Assembly: GCF_900107935.1 (NCBI RefSeq)
Contig: NZ_FNVG01000001.1
Span: 361,866 to 425,865, forward strand
DNA length: 64,000 nucleotides
Reading direction: 5' to 3'
From: Vibrio hangzhouensis
GTDB taxonomy: Bacteria > Pseudomonadota > Gammaproteobacteria > Enterobacterales > Vibrionaceae
Shown here: positions 57,601-64,000 of the stretch, piece by piece
How positions within the stretch are numbered: position 1 is the stretch's first letter
Layout: the number at the start of each line of letters is the position of its first letter
Made by a program: the position numbers and the translations under genes
Notes under the pieces: generated by a model
Seen by the model: only the letters and a program-made list of their open reading frames with translations
What the model was told of the DNA's origin: nothing
The model's database searches: none

Positions 57601-59958
57601 TTAAAAAGGTGCCACACAATCTGTGTAGTCATTTGGTGCAACCGGCAACGCATCATTGTTATTAAATGCATCTAATGTTGCTCCCATTGATACGATCGCC
57701 TCGACGTCTGTTCCTTGCCATGTAGCAACGGCTAGAGCAATAATATCGTCAATGGTCATCCAGGTACCGTTCACCTCGATAGTCGCAGTACCAGATAGAC
57801 CACCCGCATCGGGTCTGTGTCTGGTATTGAAGATAAATGCCAGCAATTGTTGTGCTAATTGCTCTTTGTGCATGTTCTCTTCGGCATTACCATTACTGTC
57901 AACCAGGAATTGAGACACTTCAGATTGCCAGGTACCAGCGTCCCAAATGACACCGTCACCACTAAAGGCCGCCGCAACCGGAGTTCCTCCGCTAAAGGTA
58001 CCATCAAACGGTTCGTCACCAGCTTCAAAGTAAACTGAAGGGCTGCTATAAGGCGCTAGACTGTTGACATACACTCTGTCAGCCTCAGTAAGCTCAGACA
58101 AACCATTTTTGTTGTGCCAGTAGCCTTTGGTATCAAAGTTTACAATCACATCACAAACATTGTTGAACTCAAAATCATCACCTGAGCCGCCGTCATTTCG
58201 GTTATAAACTTCACCATCAATGACAGGTAAGCCGTTGTCGTAAGTCAATACAGAACGGACATCAAATGTGACGCTTTGTTGGGAAGTATTAGTCCAACCT
58301 TGAGCTGCACTTAATGTTTCCTGTAAAACATAAGGTGCCAGATCACCACGGACATTAGGGACTAGAGCTTTAAAGGTCACGCATCCATCCTCACCAGTCT
58401 GTTTGCTGATCACCCTGTTGTACATTCCCGCAATATCACTACCGAATATCTCAACTAACTTAGTCCAAAGCTCAGGAGTCGCCTGAGGGTTAATATTGTC
58501 AGGTAATGGGACACTCTGCGGTACAGTCAGGGTCATAGGCCAGTTAGGAATCGTTGATTCGGAAGGGTCTTTCACCCCGTCTCGGTCTTTATCAAACACT
58601 TTACAGACATTAATCTCTGCAATACCTACACTACCAAATGCCACAATTAAGACGGGATCTGGGTTCTGACCAGTTTTGTATGAAATTGGGTCAGCATACA
58701 AACCAGGAACAAAACCATCATCGGTCACCTCACCAGTATCACGTCGGATAGATTGAGCGTCCGCTAGTTGTACATCCGCTAATTGAGCATCTGCTAGTTG
58801 CGCACATGCCAACGGCTCAACGAAACTCAAGTGGAGGAATCCATCATTATGGGCAGGTGCAAAGTCTCTTAACTCCGCAAATGTCGTATAGTGAGTAAAG
58901 TTTGGCTTAATCTCACCATTTGCGTTCAACGGTATCACTTGAGGGACCTGAACATCGGCAAACCACATGAATTGGTCGACTGTCCAAATCAGATCTTCTT
59001 CGCCCAACACACTAAAGGTTGTAGGGTTAGGTTCAGAGTTAGATGAGAATTTAGCGTCATCACGCTGCTCATCAGGGCGTGTAATACCAAAGAACCAACT
59101 GCTGACGTGCTCTTCACCTTGGTCAGGGTCGTAACGGCAGTTTAAGTTTTTATCGTGGAATTTACGCAAGCCGATATCATAGGCAGACGGATCAGGAACG
59201 TCTTGTTGACGAACCTTGTAGTTATCTGTTTTGGAGAATCTAGGTATGAAGCCAAAAACTCCGTCGCAGAGTTCGCCTGTAGCGCCATTATTGACTTGAC
59301 CATCACATGCCTCTTGCACACTGGCCTCGGTAGAAACCCAAGCTTTGTATACGCCTCCTGGATTAGGTGTGTTGGCAAATGGGAACAGTTGGATTGTTTC
59401 ACCCTCGGCTAGCTCACCACTACCCTGCTGAGCAAGGTATTCGCTACCGAGAAGATGAGAACATGGTAACTCTTCAGTCACCCATTGACCTCTGACTTTC
59501 TGTGTCACACTGTAGGTTGAATTCGGCAATGACACACCGTCTTCACCATCAAAATAAAACAGTCTGCACTCTAAAGGTTCCGGGTCAAAAGTTTCTGCGT
59601 TTTTTGGGCCTCCTTTACCTTTTACGGATTCATAACAGGTACCACCATTGACACCGGCATCTCCTTCAATGCTCGATAACAAGCATTTACCTGAAGGATC
59701 CGTAACCTGGAAGTAGTACCAACCAGCGGGTAATGCGGCTGCATGTGCTGGTGCGTTGGGACCGGGACCGCCATCCAAGAAAACTTCTTGCTTAGACTCA
59801 TAACGAACGTTTTCGTTAACAATTTCGCCACCGGGTGTGGTTGTGAATATCGCACCATCTAATCTGGCATCGACAAGACCAGAGAATGCGATGCTGGTTG
59901 CAGCAATTGCTGTGAGACAAAATCGCTGCATAGATACACGCGATCTTTGAGTACTCAT
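57601..59958 (-). CDS. Large secreted protein with SdrD-like B motifs and pentapeptide-like repeats
   Basis: 785 residues from the ATG at 59958, which has AAGGAG six bases upstream; a longer frame starts at 59991. Signal peptide ends near IAFSGLVDA. SdrD B-like Ca-binding motifs occur near residue 266 (KFHDKNLNCRYDPDQGE) and 451 (VFDKDRDGVKDPSESTIPNW). Around 385-400 are three pentapeptide-like units (AQLADAQLADVQLADAQ). Further cysteines and a C-terminus TDCVAPF are seen; no anchor is present. No full-length family is recognised. A sigma-54 promoter precedes it, and the upstream gene encodes a sigma-54 activator. Confidence 0.75.
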   Translation of the reverse strand: MSTQRSRVSMQRFCLTAIAATSIAFSGLVDARLDGAIFTTTPGGEIVNENVRYESKQEVFLDGGPGPNAPAHAAALPAGWYYFQVTDPSGKCLLSSIEGDAGVNGGTCYESVKGKGGPKNAETFDPEPLECRLFYFDGEDGVSLPNSTYSVTQKVRGQWVTEELPCSHLLGSEYLAQQGSGELAEGETIQLFPFANTPNPGGVYKAWVSTEASVQEACDGQVNNGATGELCDGVFGFIPRFSKTDNYKVRQQDVPDPSAYDIGLRKFHDKNLNCRYDPDQGEEHVSSWFFGITRPDEQRDDAKFSSNSEPNPTTFSVLGEEDLIWTVDQFMWFADVQVPQVIPLNANGEIKPNFTHYTTFAELRDFAPAHNDGFLHLSFVEPLACAQLADAQLADVQLADAQSIRRDTGEVTDDGFVPGLYADPISYKTGQNPDPVLIVAFGSVGIAEINVCKVFDKDRDGVKDPSESTIPNWPMTLTVPQSVPLPDNINPQATPELWTKLVEIFGSDIAGMYNRVISKQTGEDGCVTFKALVPNVRGDLAPYVLQETLSAAQGWTNTSQQSVTFDVRSVLTYDNGLPVIDGEVYNRNDGGSGDDFEFNNVCDVIVNFDTKGYWHNKNGLSELTEADRVYVNSLAPYSSPSVYFEAGDEPFDGTFSGGTPVAAAFSGDGVIWDAGTWQSEVSQFLVDSNGNAEENMHKEQLAQQLLAFIFNTRHRPDAGGLSGTATIEVNGTWMTIDDIIALAVATWQGTDVEAIVSMGATLDAFNNNDALPVAPNDYTDCVAPF
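58760..58804. repeat. Three 15-bp coding repeats in the secreted-protein gene
   Basis: TCCGCTAGTTGTACA, TCCGCTAATTGAGCA and TCTGCTAGTTGCGCA follow one another; on the minus strand they encode the (L/V)-A-D-x-Q pentapeptide-like units. Confidence 0.8.
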
Positions 59959-59999
59959 GATTTTCTCCTTAGAAGGAGGGGGGATTACCACCTTATAGG

Positions 60000-60016
60000 A
60001 GCAATTTTTGTACCGA
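60000..60016 (-). promoter_or_regulatory. Sigma-54 (-24/-12) promoter
   Basis: Minus strand reads CGGTACAAAAATTGCT: GG (60014-60013) and GC (60002-60001) are exactly ten bases apart, with the TTGC of the -12 element. Start would fall about 12 bases downstream, some 30 bp before the gene's ATG at 59958. Confidence 0.72.
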
Positions 60017-60113
60017 TTATAACTATTTGATATCTCGAGAAATCATACAGAGGCTTTACAGCTACAAGACACAACGCATTGTTTTTGAACAACTGTCATG
60101 TTACACACTCATC

Positions 60114-60128
60114 TTTACAGGTTGTAAA
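60114..60128. promoter_or_regulatory. Candidate enhancer site for the sigma-54 activator
   Basis: TTTACA-GGT-TGTAAA, a perfect dyad about 100 bp upstream of the sigma-54 promoter; a TTTACA half-site also lies at 60055-60060. This is a normal distance for enhancer-binding proteins. Confidence 0.5.
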
Positions 60129-60149
60129 CTAATTCAAAGGAACTAGGCA

Positions 60150-61064
60150 TCAGCTATCCAGCTCGATATTGTGTTTTTTGACTAAGCGATAAAGCGTTGG
60201 CCTTGAGATTTTCAGATATCTCGCAGCGGCGGTCATGTTGAATTTGTGAGAGCGGATGACCTGCTCAATAAACTCTGAGCGGATGTTCTTCAGGTCTATC
60301 GGGCGAAAGGGCATTTCAACGTCAAGCCCAAGGGCTTCTGGTTCGATCAACGAATCCTGAGACAGCACTACGGCACGCTTAATAACATTCTTGAGTTCAC
60401 GAATATTCCCCGGCCAGGAGTGATGCCTCAATACCGTATAGCTATTAGTCGATAGCTTCAGCCCTGAGCGGCCCGCCAACGTCATTTCTTGAAGAAGAAA
60501 TATATCCGCCAGAATCTGAATATCTTCCGGGCGTTCGCGAAGGGAAGGAAGAGTGAGTGGCAATACATTGAGGCGATAAAACAGATCCTGCCTGAAGTCA
60601 TCGTGCTCAATCAACAAATCAATAGGTTCATTGGTTGCAGCGATAACCCGGCAATCTATAGTATCCGTGCTGTCCGAACCCACACTGTTAATTTGTTTGG
60701 TTTCCAAAAAATGCAGTAAGTGCCCCTGAACTTCAACAGGCATGTCACCGATTTCATCGAGAAAAAGCGTCCCCTTATTGGCCCTGCGTATAAAGCCAAC
60801 GTGGTTCTTAATCGCACCAGTGAAAGCACCCTTCTCATGGCCGAACAATTCGGATTCGACCAGGCCTCTGGGGATCGAGCCGCAGTTAAGCTCTACAAAT
60901 GGGCCTTTGCAGCGTTTAGACGTATCATGAATGAGCCGAGCGCAGCGACTTTTACCTACGCCAGTTTCTCCCTGAATGAGTATCTCACTGTCACTGGCGG
61001 CATATTGTGAAATCCGTTTATTAGTAAATTCAATTGCTTTGCTGACTCCAGTTAAGCCAGTCAA
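60150..61064 (-). CDS. Sensor-less sigma-54-dependent activator (AAA+ plus Fis HTH)
   Basis: 304 residues. Walker A GETGVGKS, the sigma-54 contact loop EKGAFTGAI, Walker B GTLFLDEIGDM, the R-finger region FRQDLFYRLNVLPLTLPSLR, the sensor II motif HSWPGNIRELKNVIKRA, and a C-terminal Fis-type helix-turn-helix (FNMTAAARYLKISRPTLYRL). There is no N-terminal receiver, GAF or PAS domain; the AAA+ part starts within the first 10-25 residues, as in PspF. Activity must be set by another protein or by expression level. It sits right behind the sigma-54 promoter it probably serves. Confidence 0.93.
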   Translation of the reverse strand: MTGLTGVSKAIEFTNKRISQYAASDSEILIQGETGVGKSRCARLIHDTSKRCKGPFVELNCGSIPRGLVESELFGHEKGAFTGAIKNHVGFIRRANKGTLFLDEIGDMPVEVQGHLLHFLETKQINSVGSDSTDTIDCRVIAATNEPIDLLIEHDDFRQDLFYRLNVLPLTLPSLRERPEDIQILADIFLLQEMTLAGRSGLKLSTNSYTVLRHHSWPGNIRELKNVIKRAVVLSQDSLIEPEALGLDVEMPFRPIDLKNIRSEFIEQVIRSHKFNMTAAARYLKISRPTLYRLVKKHNIELDS

Positions 61065-61186
61065 AACGCGCCTCCTTTGTTAGCACCTCTGATACTAATA
61101 ATACTAGCGCCTGCTACACGGGTTATCTGTCTGACACCGTCTCATTTATGAGACTCTCAAGGAGGTCAAGTATAACAGCTTGATTG

Positions 61187-61903
61187 TTATAGCTGTGTAT
61201 CACTTTTGACATAGGTGGTAGAAAATTCGTAACTGTCACACGTATGCTTGGCTAGCGAATATTCAAAAACCTGCCCATTATCCAGGTAGGCATTCTGAGT
61301 GACATTAACCAAATGTTCTCCAACTGGAAGCCCAAGCAAATCTCCTTCTTCCGGTGTTGCATGACCTATGGTAATTCGGAGATTAGCACTGTGGATATTG
61401 AGATTCAGATGGTCTGAGATATAACCGTAAATGGATGTTTTCACATGGTCTACAGACAAACTCGGCACGATGCCCGCAGACAAATAAATGTACTCAATGA
61501 TCGATGGCACTCCATCAAGCACTCTTACACGAGTAATATCGTAAACAGGGTCCCCGACTTTACATTTCAACTTATCGGCAATTGTTTCGTCTGCTGCCAG
61601 CTGAGAGAACTTGATCACACGTGTGTTCACTGTTTTCCCTCTGTCCTCAGCCCGTCGCTTGGTTCCGAGCAGATGCGAGTCCGATACGCCTCCGCTGAGC
61701 GGTTTAACGAACGAACCTGAACCACGCTTTCTGACCACCAGCCCATCTTTTACCAGAAAATCCATCGCTTTCTTAATGGTGATCTCACTGCAGTTAAACT
61801 CACTCGCCAGAGACTTACCATCCGGAAGCTTCTGCTCGCTAGAGTAATAGCCCGACAGGATTCGTGTTTTTAGTTCGTTGTATATGCCCTGATACTTCAC
61901 CAT
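61187..61903 (-). CDS. GntR-family regulator with UTRA domain (next to GH1)
   Basis: 238 residues. Winged helix YQGIYNELKTRILSGYYSSE, LPDGKSLASEFNCSEITIKK and FLVKDGLVVRKRGSGSFV; UTRA domain VGDPVYDITRVRVLDGVPSI, IEYIYLSAGIVPSL, LVNVTQNAYLDNGQVFEYS. HutC-type proteins near 6-phospho-beta-glucosidase genes usually sense a phosphorylated glucoside. It is divergent from the GH1 gene with palindromes between them. Confidence 0.92.
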   Translation of the reverse strand: MVKYQGIYNELKTRILSGYYSSEQKLPDGKSLASEFNCSEITIKKAMDFLVKDGLVVRKRGSGSFVKPLSGGVSDSHLLGTKRRAEDRGKTVNTRVIKFSQLAADETIADKLKCKVGDPVYDITRVRVLDGVPSIIEYIYLSAGIVPSLSVDHVKTSIYGYISDHLNLNIHSANLRITIGHATPEEGDLLGLPVGEHLVNVTQNAYLDNGQVFEYSLAKHTCDSYEFSTTYVKSDTQL

Positions 61904-62010
61904 TTACTCTGATCCTGCGTCAAATTTGTGACGCTGCTGTCCATTAACGTCTAATAAACTAAGCAGGTTACTGGGTTCTTTTCCTTTGTACAAGCGCTAC
62001 CTGAAAAACA

Positions 62011-62026
62011 TATGGTTATTACCATA
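62011..62026. promoter_or_regulatory. GntR-type operator 1
   Basis: TATGGT-TATT-ACCATA, part of AAAACATATGGTTAT, a weaker copy of operator 2. It is about 110 bp upstream of the GntR gene start. Confidence 0.5.
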
Positions 62027-62088
62027 ACCACCATTGCCTGACACACAAAAGAAACGATCTACATCACAAATAAAATGACCAGCAATTG

Positions 62089-62106
62089 TAAAACCATATG
62101 GTTTTA
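62089..62106. promoter_or_regulatory. GntR-type operator 2
   Basis: TAAAACCATATGGTTTTA, an 18-bp perfect palindrome, 52 bp before the GH1 ATG. It is a good candidate for the binding site of the divergent GntR-UTRA regulator. Confidence 0.7.
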
Positions 62107-62158
62107 ATAACATCGGGACCAAGTTAAATTCTATAGTTCATCATACATTGGGGTAGAT

Positions 62159-63580
62159 ATGGCATTTCAGGGAAACTTTTTATGGGGCAGCGCATCAGCA
62201 GCGTATCAGATTGAGGGTGCCGCAAACTTAGACGGTAAAGGCGATTCTATTTGGGACGTATATTCTCGCGTACCAGGAAACACCTTCAAAAACACCACAG
62301 GAGAAGTGGCAATTGACTTCTACCACAAGTTTGAAGAAGACATCGAGTTGATGCGTGAGATGGGCTTAAAAGCGTATCGCTTTTCAGTAGCGTGGACACG
62401 TATCATGCCCGATGGACGCACATTGAACCCTAAAGGAGTTGAGTTTTACCACAAAGTCATTAACAAGCTGATTGAATGTGACATTACACCCATCCTGACC
62501 ATTTACCATTGGGATTTGCCTCAGGCACTTCAGGATGAATATCAGGGTTGGGAAAGTCGCAAGATCCTTAATGACTTTACCCGCTACTGTGAGCTGCTGT
62601 TTGATGAATATGGCGACAAAGTTCCTTACTGGGTGTGTATGAACGAGCAGAATATCTTTACCAGTTTGGGTTACGTACAGAAAATCCACCCACCAAAGGT
62701 TTCAGATTATCAACGCTTTATTAATGCCAACCACATCGCTAGCCTGGCTAATGCCAGCGCAGTTAAGCGATTCAAAGAGATGGGCTTGAAAGGCAAGATT
62801 GGAGCAAGTTTTGCCTATAGCCCTACCTATTCAAAGACCGCATCCCCTGAAGATGTGATTGCCGCTGAGAACGCACAAGAGATCCAGGACCTATTGTGGA
62901 TGGATGTCTACGCAAAAGGCGCTTATCCCAGAATTGGTCTCAAGTTGCTTGAAAGATTAGGCATCCAAATCGACTTTCAGGATGGAGACCGCGAGCTTCT
63001 CAAAGCCGGTGTCTGTGATTTTATGGGCTTAAACTACTATCAGTCAGCCACCTATGTCGCACCGGAAAACAAAGCTGAAACGGCACAAACGGGTAACGCC
63101 GCGCAGGTTTCGGTCGTCTCCGATGTCGCAGACATACCAACAGACCATTATTATGTTCGCGCAGACAATGAACATTTAAAGATGACCGACTGGAACTGGG
63201 CGATTGATCCAGAGGGCTTGCGCGTCGCATTGCGTCGAATTACTTCCCGCTATGACCTTCCTATTCTGATCAGTGAAAACGGTCTGGGTGCCTATGACAC
63301 GCTAACTGAAGAAGGCCGAGTCCATGATGACTATCGCATTGACTTCCTTAAGGCGCACGTACAAGCAATTGGTGACGCCATTGATGACGGTTGTGAAGTG
63401 ATTGGCTACTGCACCTGGTCTTATCAAGATCTGTTTAGCTGGCTGAACGGCTATGCGAAACGTTATGGCTTTGTTTATGTTGATCGAGATGAAGAGAGCG
63501 AGAAAGAGCTGAAGCGTTACAAAAAAGACAGCTTCTATTGGTACCAGCAAGTCATTAAGTCGAATGGCGAAGCACTGTAA
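62159..63580 (+). CDS. 6-phospho-beta-glucosidase, GH1 family (second)
   Basis: 473 residues, full GH1. FLWGSASAAYQIEG opens the barrel; acid/base in CMNEQN (about E163), nucleophile in SENGLG (about E373). Near the end SWLNGYAKRYGFVYVD has the Ser, Lys and Tyr of the phosphate-binding pocket at the same spacing as LacG (S-x6-K-x-Y), so the substrate is 6-phosphorylated. It differs from the 3646 enzyme both in this motif and in the acid/base segment (MNEQN versus FNEIN). The regulator gene is divergent. Confidence 0.93.
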   Translation: MAFQGNFLWGSASAAYQIEGAANLDGKGDSIWDVYSRVPGNTFKNTTGEVAIDFYHKFEEDIELMREMGLKAYRFSVAWTRIMPDGRTLNPKGVEFYHKVINKLIECDITPILTIYHWDLPQALQDEYQGWESRKILNDFTRYCELLFDEYGDKVPYWVCMNEQNIFTSLGYVQKIHPPKVSDYQRFINANHIASLANASAVKRFKEMGLKGKIGASFAYSPTYSKTASPEDVIAAENAQEIQDLLWMDVYAKGAYPRIGLKLLERLGIQIDFQDGDRELLKAGVCDFMGLNYYQSATYVAPENKAETAQTGNAAQVSVVSDVADIPTDHYYVRADNEHLKMTDWNWAIDPEGLRVALRRITSRYDLPILISENGLGAYDTLTEEGRVHDDYRIDFLKAHVQAIGDAIDDGCEVIGYCTWSYQDLFSWLNGYAKRYGFVYVDRDEESEKELKRYKKDSFYWYQQVIKSNGEAL

Positions 63581-63601
63581 TTAGACCGGAAAACTATCAT
63601 C

Positions 63602-63621
63602 ATTCCCTTGAAAAAGGGAAT
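63602..63621 (+). terminator. Weak terminator hairpin after the GH1 gene
   Basis: ATTCCCTT / AAGGGAAT stem with GAAA loop, followed by CTTCTTT. It lies 21 bp after the GH1 stop. Confidence 0.6.
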
Positions 63622-63628
63622 CTTCTTT

Positions 63629-63770
63629 AGCGCGTTGCAAACAAAAAATAAGTGCATTTAAGTTTGCTACGCGCTAGAAGAGATCCTCGTTTTCACGATG
63701 TATGGACTCCCTCCCTCAAGAGGGAGCTAAAATTACTGGTGACCAAACCATAATCTTTAGGAGTCCATAC
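63629..63770 (+). ncRNA. Candidate IS110 leader / bridge-RNA region with two long hairpins
   Basis: Hairpin 1: AGCGCGTTGCAAAC (63629-63642) pairs with GTTTGCTACGCGCT (63662-63675), 13 of 14 positions. Hairpin 2: GTATGGACTCC (63700-63710) pairs with GGAGTCCATAC (63760-63770), all 11, and inside it CTCCCTC-AA-GAGGGAG forms a further stem. IS110-group elements keep a structured non-coding RNA, the bridge RNA, in this location between the left end and the recombinase gene; the assignment is inference by position and structure. Confidence 0.5.
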
Positions 63771-64000
63771 ATGAATAAGTCTACGACCATTGCTATTGAT
63801 TTAGCAAAAAGCTCATTCCAGGTTTGTAAGCTGGTTGGCAATCATGTCGCTACAGAGAAACCATTCAGCAAAGCCAAACTAAAATCCTGGTTACTCAAAC
63901 AACCGCCTTGCACCGTCGTAATGGAGTCCTGTGCTACTTCCCACTTTTGGGGGCGTTTTTGCCAATCCATAGGACATGAAGTTATCTTGATCGCACCAAA
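63771..64000 (+). CDS. IS110-family transposase, 5' part
   Basis: 76 codons, cut by the window edge. MNKSTTIAIDLAKSSFQVCK is the start of the DEDD (RuvC-like) catalytic domain of IS110 transposases, with the first acidic residue in AIDLAKS; VVMESCATSHFWGRFCQSIG gives the next (Glu in MESC), and GHEVILIAP follows. AGGAG lies eight bases upstream, inside the arm of the leader hairpin. The serine-containing C-terminal Tnp domain is outside the window. Confidence 0.92.
   Translation, partial: MNKSTTIAIDLAKSSFQVCKLVGNHVATEKPFSKAKLKSWLLKQPPCTVVMESCATSHFWGRFCQSIGHEVILIAP

Overview
The window looks like a piece of a Vibrio (Vibrionaceae) genome, probably from the second chromosome. The reasons are the gene content and order: a cra/fruR gene divergent from fruBKA, a gcvT / XRE regulator / glyA-gcvH-gcvP cluster of the kind known from V. 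cholerae chromosome II, two trypsin-like proteases with GlyGly-CTERM tails (VesA/B/C type), a gloA-nemA pair, and several small lipoproteins. No rRNA, tRNA or CRISPR array was seen. The species cannot be fixed by eye.

Layout. 1-1.3 kb: the 3' end of a fumarate/urocanate-reductase-like flavoprotein, a periplasmic tetrahaem cytochrome c and a membrane NapC/NirT-type cytochrome, which together look like an anaerobic periplasmic reductase chain. 1.4-6.8 kb: a small DUF5062-like gene, an SgrR-type regulator, a GH1 6-phospho-beta-glucosidase, a LacI regulator and a tiny lipoprotein. 6.9-12.1 kb: cra and the fructose PTS operon fruBKA with three strong Cra palindromes between them. 12.2-15.1 kb: a short MscS channel and two tandem GlyGly-CTERM serine proteases. 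15.3-22.6 kb: the glycine cleavage system, with an XRE-cupin regulator and a shared palindrome in front of both transcription units. 22.8-32.5 kb is an accessory-looking stretch: GNAT, lipase-like hydrolase plus AraC/GyrI regulator, an intact IS3-family element, an orphan ACR3 arsenite exporter, a YcxB-like protein, RNA-related genes (SPOUT methyltransferase, VF530 protein, RhlE helicase), a broken isoprenylcysteine methyltransferase and an IS remnant. 32.5-47.6 kb: a chemoreceptor, DUF1254 protein, LysR, YgjV-GNAT fusion, AraC/DUF1772/NmrA genes, RlpA-like lipoprotein, YdjM-like protein, MFS transporter, Abhydrolase_10-like esterase and a TPR protein.

47.9-52.3 kb: a lipoprotein behind MalT-like boxes, then a GntR regulator, a ManD/RspA-type enolase-superfamily enzyme and a divergent glucose-family PTS EIIBC. 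52.4-57.5 kb: an orphan NifW-like protein, nemA-gloA (electrophile/methylglyoxal detoxification), a MerR-methyltransferase fusion behind a 19-bp-spacer promoter, and a double CDGSH-glutamate-synthase-like fusion. 57.6-61.1 kb: a large secreted protein with SdrD-like motifs behind a good sigma-54 promoter, next to a sensor-less sigma-54 activator that probably switches it on. 61.2-63.6 kb: a GntR regulator and a second GH1 6-phospho-beta-glucosidase separated by palindromic operators. The window ends in the 5' part of an IS110-family transposase preceded by two long hairpins, a candidate bridge-RNA and translation-control leader.

The main physiological themes are PTS sugar use (fructose, aryl/beta-glucosides, maltodextrin-related), glycine/one-carbon catabolism, anaerobic electron transfer and stress detoxification. 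The parts that most repay a second look are the IS110 leader, the sigma-54/secreted-protein module, the MerR-methyltransferase and CDGSH-GltS fusions, and the XRE operator pair of the glycine cluster.
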